This document shows positions 15,714 to 23,893 of a stretch of 54,694 nt of DNA, one piece after another. The notes below the pieces were generated by a model, which worked only from the letters and a program-made list of their open reading frames with translations, had not been told where the DNA came from and searched no databases. This DNA comes from Alphaproteobacteria bacterium bin98 (GTDB lineage Bacteria > Pseudomonadota > Alphaproteobacteria > Bin98): contig MPNG01000006.1 in the NCBI GenBank assembly GCA_002238905.1, positions 1 to 54,694 of the forward strand, given 5' to 3'. Within the stretch, counting starts at the first letter, position 1; each line of letters opens with the position of its first letter. The position numbers and the translations under genes are program-made.

Positions 15714-16007
15714 GTGGACCTTTTAAATACATTGAAAAAAGTATGCAGAACGGCGTGTTTGGCGAATGAACAGGGCGAAGGCATGCCAGATGTACAAGAA
15801 ATCAAAGATATTGTTGATATGATTAACCTAATATCAGAAGTAGACGTTTCCCATGTGGAACCTATGTACTTGCCCACCGAAGAACTCTTGAAAAATAAAC
15901 CAATGCGTGATGATGTGGCACAAGATGATGTCGCAACAAAGATAATTCTTGCAAACAGTCCTGAGCAAAGAGAGGGCTTTTTTGTTTTACCTAAAGTTAT
16001 TGATTAA
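15714..16007 (+). CDS. gatC: Asp/Glu-tRNA amidotransferase subunit C, first copy
   Basis: GatC is the small subunit that holds GatA and GatB together. The 97-residue product ends EGFFVLPKVID and contains INLISEVDVSHVEPMYLP, as expected for the family. The start is a GTG at 15714, aligned with the ATG of the second copy (17269). The two GatC proteins differ at only about eight residues and both are intact. This copy is followed by a four-codon gatA stub fused to a gatB fragment, so it has lost its partner genes. Confidence 0.9.
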   Translation: MDLLNTLKKVCRTACLANEQGEGMPDVQEIKDIVDMINLISEVDVSHVEPMYLPTEELLKNKPMRDDVAQDDVATKIILANSPEQREGFFVLPKVID

Positions 16008-16072
16008 TGATGTTGTAGGGATCTATTCAGAAAAGATCTGTGTTTGAACGTAAAGGTTACTTCTATCCCGAA
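16008..16072 (+). pseudogene. gatA start fused to an internal gatB fragment (deletion scar)
   Basis: The bases after the first gatC (ATGATGTTGTA) match the start of gatA, then switch abruptly to about 55 bases matching gatB around codons 81-99 (GGGATCTATTCAGAAAAG and on, compare 19253-19305). The join removes nearly all of gatA and the gatB 5' part. It shows that a whole gatC-gatA-gatB copy once stood here. Confidence 0.8.
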
Positions 16073-16102
16073 ATTGTCTCTCCCAATAGAATCAAGACTC
16101 AT

Positions 16103-16132
16103 TTGATTTTCGACAGATATATGTCATACAAT
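16103..16132 (+). promoter_or_regulatory. Possible promoter of the exported protein at 16176
   Basis: TTGATT (16103-16108), an 18-base spacer and TACAAT (16127-16132) lie 44 bases upstream of the ATG at 16176. The match is reasonable and the position fits. Confidence 0.5.
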
Positions 16133-16175
16133 GTATTGTGAGAGTATTCTGCTCTTATACAGGAGGTTTGTAACT

Positions 16176-16661
16176 ATGTTGAAATTTAATCATTTTATGA
16201 TATTTCTCTGCTTTTTTGGCAGCTTTTTAGTGTTGAAGGGCAGTGTTGTTAGTCGTTTGGAAGAAATGGCAAGGAAGGGAGTTCCGAGTTCTTCATCTGA
16301 ATTCAAGAAAGCCCTTAATAATTGGGTGGAAGAGCGAAACAGAAAGGGTTGGGTGCAACAAAAAACACTCTACAGTCCGATGGGTCTTGTCGATGTTGGC
16401 GCGGAAGAGTGGAAAATACCTCTTCCTCCTGAAGCAAATAAAGTGATGATGGTGGAGAGTAGTACATTGGGCAAAAAAGGACATCTTAAAGCTTTTCTTG
16501 CTATATATAAAAAATCGCGAAAACTCTTTATTCTCGCGTTGAAAATGTATGAACAGCTCTTAGTAAATCATCCGACCACACCCAAGGATGAGGTGAATCG
16601 TCGTGATAACCTTCAGAATCGTATAAGTCAGTACTTGCGAGCATTGAATTCAGTTGCCTAA
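16176..16661 (+). CDS. Exported core-domain protein (shortest family member)
   Basis: The 161-residue product starts at an ATG with a perfect AGGAGG ten bases upstream. Residues 1-22 form a signal peptide (MLKFNHFMIFLCFFGSFLVL). Residues about 42-133 are the core shared with the proteins at 42858, 44625, 47300 and 48330: FKKALNNWVEERNRKGW, then YSPMGLV, then LKAFLAIYKKSRKLFILALK and MYEQLLV. It is nearly the minimal form of this domain. No known family is recognised; the fold is probably all-helical. The gene lies inside the sodB-gat duplication scar, far from its relatives. Confidence 0.8.
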   Translation: MLKFNHFMIFLCFFGSFLVLKGSVVSRLEEMARKGVPSSSSEFKKALNNWVEERNRKGWVQQKTLYSPMGLVDVGAEEWKIPLPPEANKVMMVESSTLGKKGHLKAFLAIYKKSRKLFILALKMYEQLLVNHPTTPKDEVNRRDNLQNRISQYLRALNSVA

Positions 16662-16683
16662 AGAAATATTTCAAGCAATGCGC

Positions 16684-17160
16684 TTCTGAACTCTTCCCCT
16701 TTTGATGCAAACAGCTTGGAAGATGTGATTATTCAATCCTCGAAAAATGAAGAGCACTCTTCTATTTTCAATAATGCACCTCAAGTGTGGAATCATAGTT
16801 TTTACTGGGATTTAATGTCGCCACAAGGTGGTGGGCAGCCTACAGGTGTGATGCTGGATTTAATACTTCAAAGCTTTGGAAGCTATGATAGCTTTGTGAA
16901 AGAATTTACTAATCTTGGCATAGGGCAATTTGGTAGCGGATGGGTGTAGCGTTTGTCACATGCAAAGATCTTTTGCATGTGACAAACGCCTAATGCCCAC
17001 TCTCCAATTGATCAAGGAATTCATCCATTGTTGATATGCGATGTGTGGGAGCACGCCTATTATTTGGAATATCAAAATCGTCGTGCAAACTATTTGCTCG
17101 TTTGTTTGAACCACTTAATGAATTGGGGAAAAGCGCAAGAACGTTTTCAAAATATATAGA
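16684..17160 (+). pseudogene. sodB relic (second copy)
   Basis: The stretch matches sodB closely from about codon 44 to the stop but lacks the first 43 codons, including the first metal-binding His. The TGG codon of GSGWVW has become TAG (16947-16949). The next 40 bases have been rewritten into a near-perfect palindrome, followed by a 2-base deletion. The later DVWEHAYYLEYQ region is still recognisable. It precedes the second gatC just as sodB precedes the first, so it belongs to the duplicated block. Confidence 0.88.
16949..16989 (+). repeat. Perfect 18-bp inverted repeat inside the sodB relic
   Basis: GCGTTTGTCACATGCAAA (16949-16966) and TTTGCATGTGACAAACGC (16972-16989) flank a 5-base loop. 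In intact sodB only the right arm sequence is present in similar form (about 15412-15434), and the left side is unrelated. The left arm therefore looks copied from the right arm. There is no T-run, so it is not a standard terminator. Confidence 0.85.
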
Positions 17161-17217
17161 TTTCTGTTAAACATAAATTTTCATGCTTTCTTTTAAGCTG
17201 ATGTTTTTGAAATTCCA

Positions 17218-17245
17218 TTGAAGCTTTTGATGCTCGTGCTATAAT
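17218..17245 (+). promoter_or_regulatory. Promoter of the gatC-gatA-gatB operon (second copy)
   Basis: TTGAAG (17218-17223), a 16-base spacer and TGC-TATAAT (-10 at 17240-17245) lie 24 bases upstream of the gatC ATG. The -35 is clearly better than in the first copy (TTATAG), which fits this being the working promoter of the intact operon. Confidence 0.7.
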
Positions 17246-17268
17246 ACGCTGAGAAAGATGGGGTGGTA

Positions 17269-17562
17269 ATGGACCTTTTAAATACATTGAAAAAAGTATG
17301 CAGAACGGCGTGTTTGGCGAATGAGCAGGGAAAAGGCATGCCAAATGTACAAGAAATCAAAGATATTATTGATATGATTCACTTAATATCAGAAGTGGAA
17401 GTTTCCCATGTGGAGCCTATGTACTTGCCCACCGAAGAACTCTTGAAAAATAAACCAATGCGTGATGATGTGGCGCAAGATGATGTCGCAACAAACGTAA
17501 TTCTTGCAAACAGCCCTGAACAAAGAGAGGGCTTTTTTGTGTTACCCAAAGTTATTGATTGA
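17269..17562 (+). CDS. gatC: Asp/Glu-tRNA amidotransferase subunit C, second copy
   Basis: The 97-residue GatC differs from the first copy in about eight positions and is intact (MDLLNTLKKVCRT to EGFFVLPKVID). The ATG at 17269 is preceded by GGGGTGG. Its stop overlaps the gatA start as TGATG, so it is coupled to gatA. It is the copy most likely to serve the GatCAB complex. Confidence 0.93.
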   Translation: MDLLNTLKKVCRTACLANEQGKGMPNVQEIKDIIDMIHLISEVEVSHVEPMYLPTEELLKNKPMRDDVAQDDVATNVILANSPEQREGFFVLPKVID

Positions 17563-19019
17563 TGATGTTGTACAAATATACTTACAGCGAATTACGCGCT
17601 GGATACGAAGCTAAAGATTTTACAGTAAAAGAAGTGCTGGCATCTTATATCCAGAAAATAGAGGAAAACCAAAATCTTAACGGCTATATTACGTTGTGTC
17701 TTGAGCAAGCGCTGCAAGAAGCAAAAAAAGCGGATGAAAACTTTGCGGCGGGACAACCTCGTAAGTTGGAAGGTATGCCTATCGCGGTCAAAGATAACTT
17801 TTGTATGAAAGGCTTGCGCACGACTGCCGCATCAAAAATGCTTGAGAATTTTATTCCGCACTACAACTCATCTGTTATAGATCGTATTTTGAACGAAGGC
17901 GTTATTGTTTTGGGTAAAGCCAACATGGATGAATTTGCGATGGGTTCAAGCAATGAAACCAGCTACTTTGGTTCTGTTTTAAACCCTTGGGGAAATGATA
18001 AAGCAATAGCGCCTGGTGGATCATCTGGTGGCTCTGCAGCTATTGTCGCTGCTGGATCTTCTGTAGCAGCGTTAGGCACAGATACTGGAGGGTCGGTGCG
18101 GCAGCCTGCAAGTTTTTGTGGTATTACAGGTATGAGGCCCACTTATGGCCTTTGTTCTCGCTATGGTATTGTGGCATTTGCCTCTTCATTAGATCAGGCG
18201 GGACCTATGACGCGTGATGTGGCAGATAACGCTTTGCTTCTTTCTGTGATGGCCGGTCATGATCCAAAGGATATGACTACTTTGACTGAAGAAATTCCTG
18301 ATTATTCTGCAATTCTAAAAAATCCTATCTCATTAAAAGGGAAATCCTTTGCTTATATAGAAGAGTGTTTGAGCGCCAGTGATGAAGCAGTGCAGCGTAA
18401 TATGCAAAATGTTTTTGCCCTGCTGCGTGAGCGTGGCGCCATCGTTGATCCTATTTCTTTAAAACTGCAAAAATATGCCATTAGTGCCTATGTTCTTATT
18501 TCTGCATGCGAGGCATCTTCTAATTTGGCCCGTTATGACGGCGTGCGATATACACATCGATCTCAAAACGCAGATAAACTTTCTAATCTTTATAATGAAT
18601 CGCGTTCTGAAGGATTTGGGGCAGAGGTTAAAAGGCGTTTGTGCATTGGTACTTATGCACTTTCTGCCAGTGAATATGAAGAGTTTTATTTGCGTGTGCA
18701 AAAACTGCGCCGTCTTATTTATAATGACTTTATGAGTGTTTTCGCAAAGTATGATTTGATTTTAACCCCCACATCACCATCAGAGCCGTTTGTCTTAGGG
18801 GAGATTCAAAGCCCTTGCGCAATGTACGCACAAGACCATATGACGGTGATGAATGCCTTGGTGGGTCTTCCTGGATTGAGTATTCCATCCGGATTAGGTG
18901 CGCAAGGTTTGCCGCTAGGTTTGCAAATTATTGGTAATTTTTTATCAGAATCTGATATATATGCACTCGCTCATGTATTAGAAAAAGAGATAGCGTTTCA
19001 ATCGTGGTTAAAGAAGTAA
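17562..19019 (+). CDS. gatA: Asp/Glu-tRNA amidotransferase subunit A
   Basis: GatA releases ammonia from glutamine for the amidation of Glu-tRNA(Gln) or Asp-tRNA(Asn). The 485-residue amidase carries the catalytic triad Lys77 (AVKDN), Ser154 (PGGSSGGSAA) and Ser178 (GTDTGGSVRQPA). It is full length and the only intact gatA in the window. The ATG overlaps the gatC stop. The truncated gatB starts inside its 3' end, and a relic of its last 80 bases recurs at 20353-20441. Confidence 0.97.
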   Translation: MMLYKYTYSELRAGYEAKDFTVKEVLASYIQKIEENQNLNGYITLCLEQALQEAKKADENFAAGQPRKLEGMPIAVKDNFCMKGLRTTAASKMLENFIPHYNSSVIDRILNEGVIVLGKANMDEFAMGSSNETSYFGSVLNPWGNDKAIAPGGSSGGSAAIVAAGSSVAALGTDTGGSVRQPASFCGITGMRPTYGLCSRYGIVAFASSLDQAGPMTRDVADNALLLSVMAGHDPKDMTTLTEEIPDYSAILKNPISLKGKSFAYIEECLSASDEAVQRNMQNVFALLRERGAIVDPISLKLQKYAISAYVLISACEASSNLARYDGVRYTHRSQNADKLSNLYNESRSEGFGAEVKRRLCIGTYALSASEYEEFYLRVQKLRRLIYNDFMSVFAKYDLILTPTSPSEPFVLGEIQSPCAMYAQDHMTVMNALVGLPGLSIPSGLGAQGLPLGLQIIGNFLSESDIYALAHVLEKEIAFQSWLKK

Positions 19020-20362
19020 CAAAAAATATACACCGTATAGAAGGTAAAACAGGACTGTGGGAGGTCATTGTTGGGTTGGAGATGCACGCTCAAATTGCTT
19101 CCCAAAGCAAGCTGTTTTCAGGGGCGTCTACGCGTTTTTCTCGCAACCCTAACACCCAGGTGGCGCTTGTGGATGTAGCGTTCCCTGGCATGCTTCCTGT
19201 GTTAAATAAAGAATGTATTCGTCAGGGTGTGAAGACAGGGTTGGGGTTGCAGGGATCTATTCAGAAAAGATCTGTGTTTGAGCGTAAAAGTTACTTCTAT
19301 CCCGATTTGCCACAAGGATATCAAATCTCTCAGTTTTTCTTTCCACTGGTTTTGGGTGGGCACTTGGATGTTTCTGTGGGACAAAAAGAGGTTTACAGTA
19401 GGCGTGTTAATTTAGAACGGATTCATCTTGAGCAAGATGCGGGCAAAAGAGTGCATGATCTTTTTCCTAACAAATCTGCATTGGATCTGAATCGAGCTGG
19501 CATCGCTCTGATGGAAATTGTGACAAAGCCTGATATGAGAAGCGCTGAAGAAGCTATGGCCTTTCTGCGCTCTTTGCTTGTTTTGCTGAGACATTTGAGA
19601 ACGTGTGATGCTAATATGAAGGGGGGAAGTATGCGTGTGGATGTGAACGTTTCTGTGCGGAAGGAAGGTGACCCTTTAGGGGCACATGTGGAGCTCAAAA
19701 ACATGCATTCTATTAAATTTATTGGACAAGCCATAGAAGCTGAGTCTCAAAGACAGGTGGAAGCTTTGGAAAACGGAGAAAACATCGATCAAAATGCTTG
19801 TAGGTTTAACCCAAAAACAGGTGGTATTACCGTTATGTACGCTACAGAAGACGCAGCAGACTATCGCTATTTTCCTGACCCTGATATTCCACCTGTGGAA
19901 ATTGATGACTCCTTTATTAACGCGGTAAAGGAAGAAATGCCTGAACTGCCTAACGCTATGGTTGCGCGTTTTTGCAAAGATTACGCTTTGGAAAGATACG
20001 AAGCGGAGATTTTATCTGAAGATAAAGATGTTTCTCGATTTTTTGAGCAAGCAATTCTTGTGCTTAAGGTGCAAAAAGAAGGCGCTGCAAGAGAGATGGC
20101 GCTTTGGATTATTGGTGAAGTGTTTGCACGGATGTCTGAAGGTGTTTCCATTACAGATATTGCCTTGACGCCTGAAAGATTGGCGCAGCTTGTTGCGCTT
20201 GTGCTCAACGGAAGCGTGTCTAGAGCGATTGGGAAAAGCATTCTGGATAAAATTTGGCAATCTAACGCAAATCCAGAAGATATTGTGAAATTCGAAGGGT
20301 TAGAGAAAATTTCTGATGAAGAAAATTTGTGTCAATGGGTTAAAGAAAAGGTATGCTGCTAG
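19004..20362 (+). CDS. gatB: GatB duplicate, 3'-truncated and degenerating
   Basis: The 452-residue product starts at a GTG overlapping gatA and is the proximal gatB copy. It lacks the last 46 residues of the tail domain: the frame leaves gatB at about 20350 and ends (KVCC) in sequence derived from gatA. Family motifs have changed relative to the second copy: MKGG for MEEG before SMR, LGAHVELKNMHS for LGTRVELKNINS, and MYATEDAADYRYF for MRAKEDEVDYRYF. From about residue 300 the two copies are almost identical, which suggests gene conversion. It is probably inactive or on the way to becoming a pseudogene, but the frame is still open. Confidence 0.85.
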   Translation: MVKEVTKNIHRIEGKTGLWEVIVGLEMHAQIASQSKLFSGASTRFSRNPNTQVALVDVAFPGMLPVLNKECIRQGVKTGLGLQGSIQKRSVFERKSYFYPDLPQGYQISQFFFPLVLGGHLDVSVGQKEVYSRRVNLERIHLEQDAGKRVHDLFPNKSALDLNRAGIALMEIVTKPDMRSAEEAMAFLRSLLVLLRHLRTCDANMKGGSMRVDVNVSVRKEGDPLGAHVELKNMHSIKFIGQAIEAESQRQVEALENGENIDQNACRFNPKTGGITVMYATEDAADYRYFPDPDIPPVEIDDSFINAVKEEMPELPNAMVARFCKDYALERYEAEILSEDKDVSRFFEQAILVLKVQKEGAAREMALWIIGEVFARMSEGVSITDIALTPERLAQLVALVLNGSVSRAIGKSILDKIWQSNANPEDIVKFEGLEKISDEENLCQWVKEKVCC

Positions 20363-20441
20363 ATTTACAAATTATTGGTAATTTCTTGTCAGAGTCTCAT
20401 ATGTATTCGGCATATGTGTTAGAAAGAGAGATAGCATTTTA
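20353..20441 (+). pseudogene. Relic of the gatA 3' end between the two gatB copies
   Basis: About 85 bases match the last codons of gatA (frame LQIIGNFLSES ... LEREIAF then stop; compare 18915-19000). This is the expected junction of a tandem duplication whose unit ran from gatA codon about 452 to gatB codon about 449. It supplies the last codons and the stop of the truncated gatB. Confidence 0.85.
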
Positions 20442-20444
20442 ATC

Positions 20445-21941
20445 ATGGTTAAAAAAGAAGTAACAAAAAATATGCACCGTATAGAAGGTAAAACAGGACA
20501 ATGGGAGGTCATTGTTGGGTTGGAGGTGCACGCTCAGATTGTTTCTCAAAGCAAGCTTTTTTCAGGGGCATCTACGCGTTTTTCTCGCAACCCTAACACG
20601 CAGGTAGCGCTTGTGGATGTAGCATTCCCTGGCATGCTTCCTGTGTTAAATGAAGAATGTATTCGTCAGGGTGTGAAGACAGGATTGGGATTGCAGGGAT
20701 CTATTCAGAAAAGATCTGTGTTTGATCGCAAAAATTACTTTTATCCCGATTTGCCGCAAGGATATCAAATCTCTCAGTTTTTCTTTCCACTGGTTTTAGG
20801 TGGGCACTTGGATGTTTCTGTGGGAAAAAAAGAGGTTTACAGTAGGCGTGTTAATTTAGAGCGTATTCACCTTGAGCAAGATGCAGGAAAAAGCGTGCAT
20901 GACCTGTTTCCTCACAAATCTGCGGTGGATTTGAATCGCTCCGGTATCGCGCTGATGGAAATTGTTACAAAACCTGATATGAGAAGCGCTGAAGAAGCTA
21001 TGGCCTTTGTGCGCTCTTTACGTATTTTGCTGAGACATTTGGGCACGTGTGACGCTAATATGGAAGAAGGAAGCATGCGTGCGGATGTGAATGTTTCTGT
21101 GCGCAAGGAAGGAGCCCCGTTGGGAACGCGTGTGGAGCTCAAAAACATCAACTCCATTAAATTTATTGGGCAAGCCATAGAAGCTGAGTCTCAAAGACAG
21201 GTGGAAGCTTTGGAAGATGGACAAAACATCGCTCAAAACACCTGCATGTTTAACCCAAAAACAGGCGATATTACCGTTATGCGCGCGAAAGAAGACGAGG
21301 TAGACTATCGCTATTTTCCTGACCCTGATATTCCACCTGTAGAAATTGATGACTCCTTTATTAACGCTGTAAAGGAAGAAATGCCTGAACTGCCTAACGC
21401 TATGGTTGCGCGTTTTTGCAAAGATTACGCTTTGGAAAGATACGAAGCGGAGATTTTATCTGAAGACAAAGATGTTTCTCGATTTTTTGAGCAAGCAATT
21501 CTTGCGCTTAAGGTGCAAAAAGAAGGTGCTGCAAGAGAGATGGCGCTTTGGATTATTGGTGAAGTGTTTGCACGGATGTCTGAAGGTGTTTCCATTACAG
21601 GTATTGCCTTGACGCCTGAAAGATTGGCGCAGCTTGTTGCGCTTGTGCTCAACGGAATCGTGTCTAGAGCGATTGGGAAAAGCATCCTGGATAAAATTTG
21701 GCAATCTAACACAAATCCAGAAGAAATTGTGAAATCCGAGGGATTAGAGCAAATTTCTGATGAAGAAACTTTGCGTGCATGGGTTAAAGAAATAGAGCAG
21801 CAGCATCCAAAAGAAGTGGCTGCTTATAGGGATGGAAAAGTGAAGCTGCAAGGATTCTTTGTAGGTCAAATGATGAAGAAATCTGGCGGAAAAGCTAACC
21901 CTCAGGTTGTGAATGCCATTATTAAAGAGGTGATAGGATGA
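20445..21941 (+). CDS. gatB: Asp/Glu-tRNA amidotransferase subunit B, intact copy
   Basis: GatB binds the mischarged tRNA, phosphorylates its acyl group and accepts ammonia from GatA. The 498-residue protein keeps the family motifs GLEVHAQ, HLEQDAG, ALMEIVTKPD, MEEGSMRADVNVSVR, LGTRVELKNINS and DYRYFPDPD. It also has the complete C-terminal tail domain ending VNAIIKEVIG. The stop overlaps pdhA as ATGA, so the operon continues into pyruvate dehydrogenase. Confidence 0.96.
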   Translation: MVKKEVTKNMHRIEGKTGQWEVIVGLEVHAQIVSQSKLFSGASTRFSRNPNTQVALVDVAFPGMLPVLNEECIRQGVKTGLGLQGSIQKRSVFDRKNYFYPDLPQGYQISQFFFPLVLGGHLDVSVGKKEVYSRRVNLERIHLEQDAGKSVHDLFPHKSAVDLNRSGIALMEIVTKPDMRSAEEAMAFVRSLRILLRHLGTCDANMEEGSMRADVNVSVRKEGAPLGTRVELKNINSIKFIGQAIEAESQRQVEALEDGQNIAQNTCMFNPKTGDITVMRAKEDEVDYRYFPDPDIPPVEIDDSFINAVKEEMPELPNAMVARFCKDYALERYEAEILSEDKDVSRFFEQAILALKVQKEGAAREMALWIIGEVFARMSEGVSITGIALTPERLAQLVALVLNGIVSRAIGKSILDKIWQSNTNPEEIVKSEGLEQISDEETLRAWVKEIEQQHPKEVAAYRDGKVKLQGFFVGQMMKKSGGKANPQVVNAIIKEVIG

Positions 21942-22909
21942 TTGTGGATAAAAAAACTGCACAAAAAATGCTTGCAAAGATGATGCTTATTCGCCGCTTT
22001 GAAGAAAGAGCTGCTGCAGCTTATAGAGATGGTCATATTTGTGGTTTTTGTCATCTCTACATAGGTCAAGAAGCGGTTGTTGTGGGTGCTCAAGAGTCTT
22101 TTAAGTCCGGAGATGCTGTGATCACCTCTTACAGAGATCATGCGCACATGCTGAGCTGTGATATGACACCACGTGGTATTATGGCTGAGCTTTTTGGCAA
22201 AAAGAGTGGTTACTCAAAAGGAAAAGGCGGCTCAATGCATATGTTTAGCATTGAGCGTGGATTTTTTGGAGGGCACGGTATTGTGGGGGCACAGGTACCT
22301 TTGGGCACAGGCTTAGCGCTTGCTTTGAAAATGCAGAAAAAAGATAATATAGCCTTCACCTATTTTGGAGATGGTGCCTGCGCTCAAGGTCAAGTTTATG
22401 AAAGTTTTAATATGGCGAACCTGTATGATTTGCCGGTTCTCTATATTATAGAAAACAATGGCTACGCTATGGGAACAGCAGCGCGACGTCACTCAGGAGA
22501 TAAAGCGCTTTACGAGCGTGCTCACGCCTTCGATATTGAAAGCTGTCAAATGGACGGTATGGATGTTTTGAAGGTGCAAGAAGTCATTGCGGAATCTGCT
22601 GAGTATGTGCGATCCAAAAAACGCCCTTTCCTTATTGAGGCGCAAACATACCGGTATGTGGGGCATTCAGTTTCAGATCCGGGAAACTATATGCCAAAAG
22701 AAGAAAAACAACAATACAAAGATAACGACCCTATAGGTAAACTTTCTTCCTATATGCTTGAAAATGGTTTGTCTTCTGAAGAAGAAATAAAAGCTATGGA
22801 TAACGACGCCAAAGCGTCGGCAAAAGATGCCTATGTTTTTGCAGAAAATGATGACCTTGTGAGCGAAGATGAATTGATGACAGATATTATGGAGGATCAA
22901 AATGTCTAA
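21938..22909 (+). CDS. pdhA: Pyruvate dehydrogenase E1 component, alpha subunit
   Basis: PdhA with PdhB decarboxylates pyruvate using thiamine diphosphate and loads acetyl onto lipoyl-E2. The 323-residue protein has the TPP motif beginning GDGACAQGQVYESFNMA and ending IIENN, and the YRYVGHSVSDPG phosphorylation-loop region. The ATG overlaps the gatB stop by four bases. Confidence 0.97.
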   Translation: MIVDKKTAQKMLAKMMLIRRFEERAAAAYRDGHICGFCHLYIGQEAVVVGAQESFKSGDAVITSYRDHAHMLSCDMTPRGIMAELFGKKSGYSKGKGGSMHMFSIERGFFGGHGIVGAQVPLGTGLALALKMQKKDNIAFTYFGDGACAQGQVYESFNMANLYDLPVLYIIENNGYAMGTAARRHSGDKALYERAHAFDIESCQMDGMDVLKVQEVIAESAEYVRSKKRPFLIEAQTYRYVGHSVSDPGNYMPKEEKQQYKDNDPIGKLSSYMLENGLSSEEEIKAMDNDAKASAKDAYVFAENDDLVSEDELMTDIMEDQNV

Positions 22910-23882
22910 AATGATAACTGTTAGAGACGCGCTCAACGAAGCAATGCGCGAAGAACTTCAACTTGATGAAAAAGTGTTTTTAATTGGTGAAGAGGTGGCT
23001 GAGTATAATGGTGCCTACAAAATATCTAAAGGTTTGCTTGATGAATTTGGGCCCGAAAGAATTATTGATACGCCTATTTCCGAAATGGGTTTTGCTGGTA
23101 TGGCTGTAGGGGCTTCTTTTTTAGGACAGAGGCCTATTGTGGAATTTATGTCCTTTAACTTTTCCATGCAGGCAATTGACCAAGTTATTAACTCAGCGGC
23201 GAAAACTCGTTATATGTCTGGTGGTCAAATTGCATGCCCTATCGTGTTTAGAGGTCCTAACGGCTCTGCAGCTCGTGTGGGTGCGCAACACTCACAGTGT
23301 TACGCTAGTTGGTACGCACACTGTCCAGGTCTGCATGTCTTGGCCCCATACTCTCCAGCAGATGCAAAAGGTTTGCTTAAGGCAGCGATTCGCTCTAATG
23401 ACCCAATTATTTTCCTTGAGCATGAGCTTCTTTATGGTTTGCAAGGAGAAGTGCATGGACCAGAGCACTGTGAGCCTTTCAAGGCAGTGGTAGAAAAAGA
23501 AGGGACGGACATTACTATTACTGCTTTTTCTTTTGTGCTAGGAAAAGCGCTAGAAGCGGCCAAAATACTTGAAGAAAAAGGTATTAATGCTGAGGTGATT
23601 AATATGCGTGTATTGCGGCCTTTTGATATTGAATCATTGACGCAATCTGTTATGAAAACAAATCATCTGCTATGTGTGGAAGAAGGATGGCCTGTTGCGA
23701 GTATGGCGTCAGAACAAGCTATGTTAGTTATGGAGCATTGTTTTGATTATTTAGATGCACCTGTTGCGCGGTTGTGTGGTGTGGATGTGCCCTTGCCGTA
23801 TGCTGTGAATTTAGAGACGCTATCGCTTCCTCAAGTTGATGATATTGTGCAAGCCGCTGAAAAAGTGCTAGGAAAAAAATAA
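22902..23882 (+). CDS. pdhB: Pyruvate dehydrogenase E1 component, beta subunit
   Basis: The 326-residue beta subunit starts at an ATG with GGAGG eight bases upstream and overlaps pdhA by eight bases. Conserved parts include FLIGEEVAEYNGAYKI, DTPISEMGFAGMAVGA and GPNGSAARVGAQHSQ. It lacks the N-terminal lipoyl domain found in many alphaproteobacterial PdhB proteins, so lipoylation is confined to E2. Confidence 0.97.
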   Translation: MSKMITVRDALNEAMREELQLDEKVFLIGEEVAEYNGAYKISKGLLDEFGPERIIDTPISEMGFAGMAVGASFLGQRPIVEFMSFNFSMQAIDQVINSAAKTRYMSGGQIACPIVFRGPNGSAARVGAQHSQCYASWYAHCPGLHVLAPYSPADAKGLLKAAIRSNDPIIFLEHELLYGLQGEVHGPEHCEPFKAVVEKEGTDITITAFSFVLGKALEAAKILEEKGINAEVINMRVLRPFDIESLTQSVMKTNHLLCVEEGWPVASMASEQAMLVMEHCFDYLDAPVARLCGVDVPLPYAVNLETLSLPQVDDIVQAAEKVLGKK

Positions 23883-23893
23883 GAGGTACCATT

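Noticed and set aside
15000-21941. Mobile element as cause of the sodB-gat rearrangement
   Set aside because: No transposase, terminal inverted repeats or target-site duplication could be found; junctions look like illegitimate recombination.
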